The position numbers and the translations under genes are program-made. A DNA stretch of 59,287 nucleotides from an uncultured Pelagibacteraceae bacterium. GTDB taxonomy: Bacteria > Pseudomonadota > Alphaproteobacteria > Pelagibacterales > Pelagibacteraceae. Positions 16,026 through 24,482 of this stretch are shown piece by piece. The notes beneath the pieces are model-generated. The model saw only the letters and a program-made list of their open reading frames with translations. It was not told where the DNA came from and made no database searches. Where the stretch lies: positions 1 through 59,287 of the forward strand of contig CACJMW010000005.1 in assembly GCA_902594655.1 (NCBI GenBank). Reading direction: 5' to 3'. Each line of letters begins with the position of its first letter. Within the stretch, counting starts at the first letter, position 1.

Positions 16026-16964
16026 CTACCTCCTTATCTTTACTTCATATTTTTTTCTCATCTTTTGTAAGTTAAGCAAATACTCATCTCTAATTTTTGC
16101 AATTGTTGCAACAGATTTTCCTTTAGCTTGCTTTCTTGTGCCAGATATTACTCTGTTTGATAATTTTTTTGAAAGTTTTGGTGCTTTTAGTTTAGTCCAC
16201 GGAAGTTTTAAAGCAGGGCCAAATTGTTTTAGCATATGCTTCATCCCAGCATTTCCGCCAGCTAAATGAAATGTAAGAAAAGTGCCCATCAATGACCATC
16301 TCATTCCTGGTCCGTCTTCAATGGCTCTATCTAGATCTTTAGTTGAGGCATATCCTTCATTAACAATATGAAGCGCTTCTCTCCATAGCGCCTCTTGCAG
16401 TCTATCTGATAAAAAACCTGGTAATTCCTTTTTCAACATTATTGGATTCATAGATATAGACTCATAAAATTTCTTAGCCCTATTAAGAGTCTTATTGCTT
16501 GTTTTTTTTCCTGGAACAATTTCAACACCAGGCAACATGTAAACTGGATTAAAGGGGTGAGCAATTATTGCTCTGGATGGAATTTTACATTTTGAATAAA
16601 TCTTTGATGGCAATAGCCCCGAAGAGCTCGATGAAATAATTGCATTAGATTTAGAATATTTGCCAATTACCTCCATTAGTTTAGTTTTTAATTTATAATT
16701 TTCTGGAGCGCACTCTTGAATAAAATCTGCATTTTTTAATGCATCTTTTATATCTGTAACATAACTAAAATTCGTTAAATTTAGTTTATTTTTATTAAAT
16801 AACTTTTTTACAAATGGCCATGCTCTTTTAACTTCTAAAATAACTTTTTTCTTTAATTTTGGGTCTGTATCATAAACAATTACTTTTTTATTATGTGCAA
16901 GAAATCTTACAACCCATCCTGATCCTATTACTCCAGCGCCGATTACAGCAATTTTGTTTATCAT
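16026..16964 (-). CDS. lcdH: L-carnitine dehydrogenase (3-hydroxyacyl-CoA dehydrogenase fold)
   Basis: 312 aa, the typical length of bacterial L-carnitine 3-dehydrogenase. It begins with an NAD site IAVIGAGVIGSGWVVRFLAH and carries the conserved block PGFLSDRLQEALWREALH, then DGPGMRWSLMGTF, FHLAGGNAGMKH and FGPALKLPWTKL, all of which I associate with LcdH rather than with 3-hydroxybutyryl-CoA dehydrogenase. It would oxidise L-carnitine to 3-dehydrocarnitine, the substrate of the BKACE enzyme at 7121. It sits 1 bp downstream of the 2OG oxygenase gene in the long minus-strand run. Confidence 0.85.
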   Translation of the reverse strand: MINKIAVIGAGVIGSGWVVRFLAHNKKVIVYDTDPKLKKKVILEVKRAWPFVKKLFNKNKLNLTNFSYVTDIKDALKNADFIQECAPENYKLKTKLMEVIGKYSKSNAIISSSSSGLLPSKIYSKCKIPSRAIIAHPFNPVYMLPGVEIVPGKKTSNKTLNRAKKFYESISMNPIMLKKELPGFLSDRLQEALWREALHIVNEGYASTKDLDRAIEDGPGMRWSLMGTFLTFHLAGGNAGMKHMLKQFGPALKLPWTKLKAPKLSKKLSNRVISGTRKQAKGKSVATIAKIRDEYLLNLQKMRKKYEVKIRR

Positions 16965-17816
16965 TTAATCAGCTAATCCATCTGATCTAGCTATATTTCT
17001 TTCAATATGTATTGGTAAAACTTTTCCATATATAGCCTTTGAGTGTTCAGGAGTATTTACTCTCCACGGATCTAATACATAAGCAGGTATACACATGTAT
17101 CTTGATTTCTTACCCTCAACTTTTGTTACCCTATGCAATGTAAATCTTCCTTTAAATATCTGAAGATCGCCTGGTTCCAATTTTAATTGTTTTACTCTTG
17201 ATCTGTCACCATCTAAAACTTTTTTAACTTCATCGAAGTTTTCATTTCCTGGGCCACGAATGTTTGGACAATATTCAAATATTCCACCTTTTTCAGGCTT
17301 CTGTATCATTAAACTCAAAGTAAATTCACAACTATCAAAATGCCAAGGAAGTATTCCATCTGGCTTCATTACATTATAAGCATGACATGCTAAAGGATCG
17401 GCCCATCTATAAATTGGTGATACACCAAGACATGCAGATACAAATTTTAACAATTCATCTGTCTCATACAAATATTTCATTTCCGAGTTTTTTGAAAAAC
17501 AATCAGAATTTAAATATCCATTATATCTATCCATAAAAATTCTTTTTGGATGATCCTTGGGTAAAGTTATGTCATCTTTTGCATATAAATAAGCATTTAT
17601 ATTTTCTTTTGACATATAAACTTCATTTAATTGTTTTTCTAATTCTGAATTCATTATTTCTAATGATTTTGACAAAATAAAATTAGGTATTGTTGAACAA
17701 CTAGTCTCATCTAACTCTTTTTTACATTTTTTAATAAGACTTTTAGTTTTTGAGGAATTTAAATTATGAATTGGATATTTTTCTAAATTAACTATAGATT
17801 TAAGTCTTTCGTTCAC
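16965..17816 (-). CDS. Phytanoyl-CoA-dioxygenase-like Fe(II)/2OG oxygenase
   Basis: 283 aa. His159-x-Asp161 (LPWHFDSCEF), distal His228 (RFTLHRVTKV) and Arg239 (KKSRYMCIPAY) give a complete 2OG-oxygenase site; the surrounding PGDLQIFKGR is typical of PhyH-like enzymes. It overlaps the nucleotidyltransferase gene by 4 bp, and that one overlaps the kinase gene by 4 bp, so the three form a tight unit inside the betaine/carnitine operon. No characterised homolog comes to mind. A role in modifying or activating a small hydroxylated molecule is inference. Confidence 0.78.
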   Translation of the reverse strand: MNERLKSIVNLEKYPIHNLNSSKTKSLIKKCKKELDETSCSTIPNFILSKSLEIMNSELEKQLNEVYMSKENINAYLYAKDDITLPKDHPKRIFMDRYNGYLNSDCFSKNSEMKYLYETDELLKFVSACLGVSPIYRWADPLACHAYNVMKPDGILPWHFDSCEFTLSLMIQKPEKGGIFEYCPNIRGPGNENFDEVKKVLDGDRSRVKQLKLEPGDLQIFKGRFTLHRVTKVEGKKSRYMCIPAYVLDPWRVNTPEHSKAIYGKVLPIHIERNIARSDGLAD

Positions 17817-18187
17817 TTTAGATCACCATCCTCTCGCATTTTTGCTCTAATATTTGTTGCTGAAATTTTTTGAATTTCCTCAGGCAAAACTATTTCCTCA
17901 ATTTTATATCCAACACCTCTTCCGTAACAAATATTAGTTATATTGGGTACAAGCATTATCTTAAATCTACCCTCAAATTCAGGGTTTAGTCTTTCCTCAA
18001 TTTTCTTTTTTATTGTTTCAAAATCAAAAGGATTATCATCTACACCTTGAACATCTCTAATTTGAATACAAACTTGTCCAGTTTTTTTAATAATTTCTTT
18101 AAACAAAGTGTAATGGCCATCATGAAAAGGTTGCCATCTTCCTAACATTTGTGCTGTTGGTTTTTTATTATCCCATTTATATGTCAT
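17813..18187 (-). CDS. Small HxGH nucleotidyltransferase
   Basis: 124 aa single-domain protein of the nucleotidylyltransferase superfamily. It shows GRWQPFHDGHYTLF with the HxGH nucleotide motif (about 17-30), Arg43-Asp-Val in the strand after, and ISATNIRAKM near the C-terminus, the counterpart of the ISSTxxR motif. Members transfer AMP or CMP to a phosphorylated substrate. Its neighbours are an APS-kinase-like protein and a 2OG oxygenase, all overlapping, so it likely acts on the same intermediate. Substrate unknown; a phosphate, phosphonate or sulfate ester are all possible. Confidence 0.75.
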   Translation of the reverse strand: MTYKWDNKKPTAQMLGRWQPFHDGHYTLFKEIIKKTGQVCIQIRDVQGVDDNPFDFETIKKKIEERLNPEFEGRFKIMLVPNITNICYGRGVGYKIEEIVLPEEIQKISATNIRAKMREDGDLK

Positions 18188-18594
18188 TTAATTATCTCCT
18201 TATATATTTTTTGTGCCCAGTTCTTTGCATCAAATGTATCTATTTTAATATTAAAATTTTCTGGTTTGACAAACATTTGGTTTGTGTCATCAAATCTTCC
18301 TTTTTCAATAGTATCCATCCAAATTGTAAAATCTGCTCCAAACAATTTTCGTGCTTCTTTAGTTGGACAAACAAAATCTGCTACGACATAATTTCCTTCA
18401 TCTCTAAGTTTTTTTGCTAAATCTCTCATTCTATTGGCTTGTCTTACTCTTCCTTCTGCTGAAAAATCCCAGTCATTATGCTCTGTTCTGACTTTATCAG
18501 CATTTAGCCACTTTGCATCGAGTAAAGGTACTAACTCCTTCGCCAGTGTAGTTTTACCTGATCCAGGTAATCCCATTATTAAAACAACTTTCAT
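18184..18594 (-). CDS. APS-kinase-like P-loop kinase
   Basis: 136 aa P-loop protein: Walker A GLPGSGKTT (about 8-16), then LDAKWLNADKVRTEHNDWDF, reminiscent of the adenylylsulfate kinase LDGDxxR region, and VVADFVCPTKEARKLF resembling the APS kinase FISPxxxxR segment. It is shorter than full APS kinases (about 190-200 aa), so it is probably a relative that phosphorylates another small molecule or nucleotide-linked group. Gene overlaps on both sides (4 bp with the nucleotidyltransferase, 1 bp with the DddP-like gene) indicate joint expression. Confidence 0.75.
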   Translation of the reverse strand: MKVVLIMGLPGSGKTTLAKELVPLLDAKWLNADKVRTEHNDWDFSAEGRVRQANRMRDLAKKLRDEGNYVVADFVCPTKEARKLFGADFTIWMDTIEKGRFDDTNQMFVKPENFNIKIDTFDAKNWAQKIYKEIIK

Positions 18595-19829
18595 TAAATA
18601 TTTTCTAAAGGATGATGAGACATTAGCTCTAATCCATTTTCTCCTATTAAATATTGTTGTTCTAGTTTTACTCCCTCTTTACCACCTACTTTTCCAATAT
18701 AACTTTCAACTGTGATAGTCATATTTTTTTGAAAAATTCCACCTCTCTCTCCTCCGTCAGTTGGGTATCTTATAGCGGGCCACTCATCACACAAACCTAT
18801 ACCATGAACCATAACTGAATATCTATTTGGATAGTAATCTTCAGGTAATATCCAGGATTTCTCAGTAAATTCTAAAAATGAAACACCATCTTTAATTAAT
18901 CTGGAATTATGATTTATTTGTTCTGCTGCCATTGAATATAATTTCTTTTGTTCATCATTGAACTTGTGGCCCACTACAAAAGTTCTAGAAATATCCGCAC
19001 AATATCCATAAGGTCCCACCATATCTGTATCAAAAGCTACAATTTCGCCAGTTTGCATAATCTTATTAGTGCTTTCTTGCATCCATGGATTTGTTCTTTC
19101 TCCAGAAGAAAGTATTCTGCACTCAATCCATTCTCCACCATTTTCTATATTTGTTTTATGCAATATTGACCAAAGCTCATCCTCCGTCATTCCAGGCTTT
19201 AATTCTTCTCTCATTTTAGCTACACCAATTTCAGCAACATCTATTGCAGATTTCATACATTTTAACTCATCTGGTGATTTAATTACTCTTGCTTGTTCTA
19301 AAATTAATTTTGCATCTACAACTTTTATTCCCTCGTTATTAAGTTCTCCAACCGCTGGTCCATTTAAAACGTCAATAGCAACCTTTTTGCTTTTAAAATA
19401 TTTATTCGAAAGTTCTTTGATCTCATTTATCCATTTTTTTAATTGTATATCAGATTGATTACCGTTGCTAAAATAGTCCCAGGTTATTGCTGGTCTTATT
19501 TCATCAATCAAATTTAAGTGTTTGGATAAAATTTCACAATTAAAGTATTCATATAGAATAGTTGGCCCATCCACAGGAATAAAACAATATCTTGTAAGAT
19601 TATGCATGTTGTAAACGCTCATGTTTACAGTATCTAATGCATATCTAACATTTACAGGATCAAATAGAATACAGGCTTCTAAATTATTTTTTTGTAATTC
19701 CTTTTTAACTCTATCCAATCTATAAGATCTTAACCTCTCAAAATTAATTTCATCTTCTCTTAATCTTTTTTTTGTAATAAATTTATGATTTGCTTGTGTT
19801 TCTGGGGCTATTTTTCTATTAAATCTCAT
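18594..19829 (-). CDS. dddP: M24-family DddP-like DMSP lyase
   Basis: 411 aa with a creatinase-like N-domain and pita-bread C-domain. Segments GGEWIECRILSSGERTNPW, AFDTDMVG..CADISRTF and HGIGLCDEWP are close to those I recall in DddP. Predicted metal ligands are Asp269, Asp279, His342, Glu375 and Glu390, and Asp348 occupies the place of the DddP catalytic aspartate six residues after the ligand His. DddP cleaves DMSP to DMS and acrylate. Placement in a betaine/carnitine operon leaves open a related substrate, so the specific call is moderate; membership of the M24 family is firm. Confidence 0.7.
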   Translation of the reverse strand: MRFNRKIAPETQANHKFITKKRLREDEINFERLRSYRLDRVKKELQKNNLEACILFDPVNVRYALDTVNMSVYNMHNLTRYCFIPVDGPTILYEYFNCEILSKHLNLIDEIRPAITWDYFSNGNQSDIQLKKWINEIKELSNKYFKSKKVAIDVLNGPAVGELNNEGIKVVDAKLILEQARVIKSPDELKCMKSAIDVAEIGVAKMREELKPGMTEDELWSILHKTNIENGGEWIECRILSSGERTNPWMQESTNKIMQTGEIVAFDTDMVGPYGYCADISRTFVVGHKFNDEQKKLYSMAAEQINHNSRLIKDGVSFLEFTEKSWILPEDYYPNRYSVMVHGIGLCDEWPAIRYPTDGGERGGIFQKNMTITVESYIGKVGGKEGVKLEQQYLIGENGLELMSHHPLENI

Positions 19830-19847
19830 ATCATCAAAACAATTTAT

Positions 19848-20261
19848 TTAATTAAAAGAATACAAAGTATAATCTGCAACAAGTTCTTCACCTGGCTCTA
19901 TATCTCTAGTTGAAACAATAAACATATATTTTGCCTCAGGTTTTTCACTTAAATTATAGTATAAATTTTCTCTATTATTTTTTCCGTCTTCAAGTGGTTC
20001 TATTTTTTTATTAATATCAATGGAATCTCCAAGATTAAACTTTGGAATAACATCTGAAACCATTTTCATAATATTGGATTCTTTTGAATGGTTGTAAAAA
20101 CCTCCTAATGGGGTTCTGATATATTTACCTTCAAACAATTCATCTCTAATATGTGTTAAGCCAATGTAAGAATTTTTTTTTATTTTGACCGTTGCAAATA
20201 ATCCTAGGCCCTCTATTTTTGAATTTTTAATTGTTAGTTCGTCTGGCAAAGGTCTGTACAT
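19848..20261 (-). CDS. Small SET-domain protein (putative lysine methyltransferase)
   Basis: 137 aa if started at ATG 20261, directly after the Rieske stop; a longer start at 20288 would overlap that gene by 25 bp. It carries the SET features SKIEGLGLFATVKIKK at the N-terminus, YNHSKESNI (compare the NHS motif) near the middle and EPGEELVADYTLY at the C-terminus, the GEEL/Y pair of SET enzymes. SET proteins use SAM to methylate lysines, though small bacterial ones are mostly uncharacterised. It lies between genes for a Rieske oxygenase and the DddP-like protein (gap 18 bp). Confidence 0.75.
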   Translation of the reverse strand: MYRPLPDELTIKNSKIEGLGLFATVKIKKNSYIGLTHIRDELFEGKYIRTPLGGFYNHSKESNIMKMVSDVIPKFNLGDSIDINKKIEPLEDGKNNRENLYYNLSEKPEAKYMFIVSTRDIEPGEELVADYTLYSFN

Positions 20262-20263
20262 AA

Positions 20264-21439
20264 TTACTCCAAATTTTTTGCTACCCATTTATGAAAATGG
20301 TGGGTGGGATTATCCATTATTGGTGAAAAATTTCCACCATTATATATTGGAGAATTTCTACCATCTTGCATACCTTCAATAATATTCAAGTCCTCAGTCT
20401 GAATACTTTTCCACATTTGATAATTTTGTTTTCTAATTGATTTATACTTTTTTGTATTGGCTGCTTTTTTTCCCACATAGTAAATTTCCATATGCTCTTT
20501 TGTATATTTATGGTTAACTGGTTCTAACCAATAAGCATAGAAATGATCTTTGTGTATTCCAAGCATGACGTTTGGAAATAATGAAATATATTCTGCGATA
20601 TGTTCTTGATGCTTTGGCCAATTAGGAAAACAGGGAAACTTTTCTTTACCTCTTAGTCTCGGATTATAAACTTTAGTTCCTTGGCCAGCAAAACGATTTG
20701 GTAAACCTTGAATGTGATAATGGTCTTCAATTTTTGAATATGAGTTTAAACCTGGATGGACCCAAGGCAGGTGATAACTTTCGCAATAGTTTTCAATTGC
20801 AAACTTCCAATTACAATTTGCATTTAAATTAAAATAACCATAATCATTTGAATGTACTATTAAATTTCTATCTTTAGTTGGCCAAAATTTTTCCCATCTA
20901 TCGCTTAGCGGTTTTATATATTCCTTAAAATTTATTTCATTCTCATTTAAATTAATAAATATCATATCTAACCAAACATTTGATCTAACTTCTTTTAATC
21001 CACTTTTTGATTTATCAAATTTTTTACATTCATGCTTGTTCATTCCTCCAATATGTGGTGTTGCAATAAGTTTGCCTTTTGTATCATATGACCATGAATG
21101 ATAAGGACACCTTAGTACATTTTTAATTTTACACTCTTTTTGTAAAATTTTATATCCACGATGACTACAAACATTATGAAAGACTCTAATTGTATTTTCT
21201 TTATCTCTTAAAATTATTAGTGGGATACCTAAAAGATCAAAAGGTTTAGCGTCACCTTTATTAGGTAGTGAGCTTGCAATTCCAATCACAACCCATTTAT
21301 CTTCAAATAATTTTTTTCTTTCGAGTTGTGTATATCTTTCACTTGTATAACATTCATTTGGAAGTCCATGCGAGTTCTCTATAGGATTATTAACAACATC
21401 TAATTTTTTTTTATCTATTATTTCGTAAATTTCAGACAT
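20264..21439 (-). CDS. Rieske-type oxygenase alpha subunit (quaternary-amine demethylase/hydroxylase class)
   Basis: 391 aa. Rieske cluster ligands are Cys91, His93, Cys111 and His114 (CSHRG, CPYHSW). The mononuclear iron site has His223, His228 and Asp350, with Glu220 in the bridging position (Glu is also reported for carnitine oxygenase CntA; most family members have Asp). The CntA/GbcA/choline monooxygenase group fits size and context, acting on carnitine, glycine betaine or similar. No reductase component gene is seen in the window. Stop and start codons abut or overlap with the SET and methyltransferase genes, so it is part of the long operon. Confidence 0.83.
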   Translation of the reverse strand: MSEIYEIIDKKKLDVVNNPIENSHGLPNECYTSERYTQLERKKLFEDKWVVIGIASSLPNKGDAKPFDLLGIPLIILRDKENTIRVFHNVCSHRGYKILQKECKIKNVLRCPYHSWSYDTKGKLIATPHIGGMNKHECKKFDKSKSGLKEVRSNVWLDMIFINLNENEINFKEYIKPLSDRWEKFWPTKDRNLIVHSNDYGYFNLNANCNWKFAIENYCESYHLPWVHPGLNSYSKIEDHYHIQGLPNRFAGQGTKVYNPRLRGKEKFPCFPNWPKHQEHIAEYISLFPNVMLGIHKDHFYAYWLEPVNHKYTKEHMEIYYVGKKAANTKKYKSIRKQNYQMWKSIQTEDLNIIEGMQDGRNSPIYNGGNFSPIMDNPTHHFHKWVAKNLE

Positions 21440-22068
21440 TATTTAGTTACCTCGTATAATCCTAGCCACGCATTCACATCTTTGCTTGCAATATAATCTG
21501 ATTTAAAAAATTCAATTTCTTTCCATTTTTTTTCTTTTTTAAGTTCTTCTAATTTTTTATCAAAACCATACTCCTCATGAATTCCCTCGTTTATTGTAAA
21601 ACAAATTAAACCTGAATTTTTTGTAATTCTAATAAATTCATCTAATGCTGGTGGTTTCACATGTCCAAAAGTAAATGTCCCGACGCACATTACTGCATCA
21701 AAAGAATTATCTTTGTGATTTATCGCTTCATTGAGATCAACTTTTTCTAAAGATTTATATAGTCCTGAGGGTACTAAATCTAAAAGTTTTTGAGACAGAT
21801 CGGCTCCATGAAAATTTGAAAAACCATATTTTTTTAATTCAGCCCCAACTAAACCCGTACCACAACCTGCGTCATATATTTTAATGTTTTTAACATTTGC
21901 ATGTTTATTAAAAATTTTTGAGGTTTCTTTTGGACCAGTATAATTCCAATCAACCATATCTTTGTCATATTTATTTCCTTCTCCCCACTCATCATAATAT
22001 TTCATTACTTCATGGGTTTTTTTTAATTTATAAATTGGTACCTTGTTTCCTACATCCTTTTGAGCCAT
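21439..22068 (-). CDS. Class I SAM-dependent methyltransferase
   Basis: 209 aa. SAM-binding motif I is IKIYDAGCGTGLVGAEL (about 65-81), followed by the acidic end of strand 2 (FHGADLS) and motif IV FDAVMCVGTFTFGH. Type-11/25-like methyltransferases of this size act on small molecules or proteins. Neighbouring enzymes remove methyl groups from betaine, so it may methylate or bind an intermediate, or handle a methylated by-product; the substrate is unknown. It overlaps the Rieske and dimethylglycine dehydrogenase genes by one base each. Confidence 0.8.
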   Translation of the reverse strand: MAQKDVGNKVPIYKLKKTHEVMKYYDEWGEGNKYDKDMVDWNYTGPKETSKIFNKHANVKNIKIYDAGCGTGLVGAELKKYGFSNFHGADLSQKLLDLVPSGLYKSLEKVDLNEAINHKDNSFDAVMCVGTFTFGHVKPPALDEFIRITKNSGLICFTINEGIHEEYGFDKKLEELKKEKKWKEIEFFKSDYIASKDVNAWLGLYEVTK

Positions 22069-24476
22069 TAGCTTCTCATCTTTTGTCCACTTGGATCATA
22101 AAGTGGCTCTTTTATTATCGAACAATTAAATAAGTCTCCATTAATCTCTATTTGTATTCCTTTTTCAGTTTTCATTTCTTCTTTATTTATATATGAAAAA
22201 GCAATACTTTTATTTACATAATGACCAAACCCACCAGAAGTAACATAGCCTATACTTTTGTCTTTTTTTACAACGGCCTCATTGTTCGTTACATCGATAT
22301 CATTTGTTTGAACAATTAAAGGAACTAGTTGATTGGAGCTTTGGTCTTTTTGAGCATTTTCTTTTCCGATAAAATCTTTATCCCAGTTAATAAATGTATC
22401 TAAACCGGTTTCTTTTGCGGTAAAGTCAGGTCTATAGTCTAATGTCCAAGCACCCCAATTTTTTTCTAACCTCATTGACATTAATGCTCTTCCACCAAAA
22501 GGTTTAATATTAAATTCCTTTCCTGCTTCCATAATTTCTTCATAAAGTTTCAACTGGTAATGAGGAGCTACATAAATTTCATAACCTAATTCACCAGTAA
22601 ATGAAATTCTATTTACAATTGCTGGAACTCCACCAATAAACATATGTCTTGAATCTCTAAATTTTAACTTAGAATTTGAAACATCATCTCTTGTTATTTT
22701 TTGTAACAGGTCTCTCGACTTAGGGCCTGCAATCGATAGACCATGAAACTCATCAGATCTATTTTTATATGTTAAATTAAATTTGTTTATGTGACTTTCA
22801 AACCATCTTCTATGCATTTCTTGAGCAGCACCTGATCCAAAAACCATAAATTCATTTTTGTCAAAACACGCTACTGTTAAATCTCCATATAATTTTCCTC
22901 TATATGACAACATTGGTGACAAAGAAATTCTTCCTGGTTTTGGCAATTTGCCAGCCATAACATGATCTAAGAATTTTCTTGCATCCGGGCCTTTAAATTC
23001 ATGTTTAGAAAAATTAGCAACCTCTATAACACCAACGTTTTCTCTTACATTAATAACTTCTTTAGAAACATAATTATGAGATCTTGATCTTTTAATTGTT
23101 GGTTCTTCGTGTGCATCTTCTTTGTTATTTGCAAACCATAAAACATTCTCTAGACCAAAACTATCACCCATTACTGCACCTTGATCTACAAAACGATCAT
23201 ACAATGCTGTTGTTTTTTGTTTTCTGCCTTTTGGTAAAGTTTCATTAGGAAAAGTCATAATAAATCTTCTTTCATAATTTTCTGAAGATTTAATAGTTCC
23301 ATATTGTGGAGATGCATAATCTCCAAATCTAGCCACATCCATCGCCCAAACATCTATTGAAGGTTCTCCTTCAATAATCCATTCTGCAATACATTTTCCA
23401 ACTCCTCCGCCTTGGCAAAATCCTGCCATTACACCAACAGCAACCCAATAATTTTTTAAACCTGGAACAGGTCCAATTAGAGGACTTCCATCTGGACCAA
23501 AAGTAAAAGGCCCATTAACGATATTTTTTATTCCAGCTTTTTCTAAAGCTGGCATTCTCTCAAAACCAATGGCTAATCTATCTTGAATGTTATCAAGTTT
23601 TGGTTCAAGTAATTCATGACCGAAGTTCATAGGAGTTCCTTCAACTTTCCAAGGAGTTGATTTAGGTTCATAAGTTCCAAGCAACATTCCTTTTCCTTCT
23701 TGTCTAAAATAAATATTTCCTTCGAAATCAGTTCCTATCGGTAATCTTTGATCTCCAAGTGCCTCAATTTCAGGAATAGCTTCAGTGATTAAATAATGAT
23801 GTTCCATCGGTTGAACTGGAAGATTTAATCCTGCAAGTTGACCGACTTCTCTTGCCCATAACCCTCCTGCATTTATCACTATTTCTGCATTAATATTTCC
23901 CTTATCTGTTATTACATCCCACGAACCATCTTGTTTTAGTTTAGTATCCTTTACAACAGTATGAGTATAATATTTTCCACCATGAACTTTTGCTGCCTTT
24001 GCAAAGGCATAAGTAACACCTGATGGGTCAACTTCTCCATCTATTGGATCCCAAAGAGCCAAAAGATATCTTGAGGGATCAATTAATGGATTTTTCTTTT
24101 TAACCTCTTCCAGAGAAATAAATTCTTGATCTAGCCCCATATATCTTGCTTTTGATCTCTCTCTTTTAAGATAATCGGCCCAAACTTCATTTGATGCTAA
24201 ATAAAAACCACCACTAGGTTTAAATCCAGTTGAATGACCAGACTCTTTTTCAATCTCTTTATAAAGACCTATTGTATAGGCCATCATTCTTGAAATGTTT
24301 GGATCTGATGAAATTACATGAACATTTCCAGCGGCATGCCATGACGAACCTGAAGTTAATTCATTCCTCTCTAAAAGAATACAATCCTTTAGCCCAAATT
24401 TTGAGAGGTGATATAAAATTGAACATCCTACTACACCACCTCCAATTATTACTACCTTTGCATTCTTTTCCATCAA
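22068..24476 (-). CDS. Dimethylglycine dehydrogenase-type FAD/folate enzyme
   Basis: 802 aa two-part protein: an N-terminal DAO flavoprotein domain (KVVIIGGGVVGCSILYHL, about 8-25) and a C-terminal GcvT-like folate domain (from about 480). SGSSWHAAGN places His47 at the position that carries covalent FAD in mammalian dimethylglycine dehydrogenase. The reaction converts dimethylglycine to sarcosine and passes formaldehyde to tetrahydrofolate, with electrons to ETF. It is encoded 6 bp after betaine-homocysteine methyltransferase, whose product is dimethylglycine, and upstream in metabolism of soxBDAG. Sarcosine dehydrogenase is a close alternative. Confidence 0.88.
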   Translation of the reverse strand: MMEKNAKVVIIGGGVVGCSILYHLSKFGLKDCILLERNELTSGSSWHAAGNVHVISSDPNISRMMAYTIGLYKEIEKESGHSTGFKPSGGFYLASNEVWADYLKRERSKARYMGLDQEFISLEEVKKKNPLIDPSRYLLALWDPIDGEVDPSGVTYAFAKAAKVHGGKYYTHTVVKDTKLKQDGSWDVITDKGNINAEIVINAGGLWAREVGQLAGLNLPVQPMEHHYLITEAIPEIEALGDQRLPIGTDFEGNIYFRQEGKGMLLGTYEPKSTPWKVEGTPMNFGHELLEPKLDNIQDRLAIGFERMPALEKAGIKNIVNGPFTFGPDGSPLIGPVPGLKNYWVAVGVMAGFCQGGGVGKCIAEWIIEGEPSIDVWAMDVARFGDYASPQYGTIKSSENYERRFIMTFPNETLPKGRKQKTTALYDRFVDQGAVMGDSFGLENVLWFANNKEDAHEEPTIKRSRSHNYVSKEVINVRENVGVIEVANFSKHEFKGPDARKFLDHVMAGKLPKPGRISLSPMLSYRGKLYGDLTVACFDKNEFMVFGSGAAQEMHRRWFESHINKFNLTYKNRSDEFHGLSIAGPKSRDLLQKITRDDVSNSKLKFRDSRHMFIGGVPAIVNRISFTGELGYEIYVAPHYQLKLYEEIMEAGKEFNIKPFGGRALMSMRLEKNWGAWTLDYRPDFTAKETGLDTFINWDKDFIGKENAQKDQSSNQLVPLIVQTNDIDVTNNEAVVKKDKSIGYVTSGGFGHYVNKSIAFSYINKEEMKTEKGIQIEINGDLFNCSIIKEPLYDPSGQKMRS

Positions 24477-24482
24477 CTTCCT

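Noticed and set aside
19069-19458. 129-aa plus-strand frame opposite the DddP-like gene
   Set aside because: Antisense to a conserved M24 gene; composition looks like a reverse-strand shadow.
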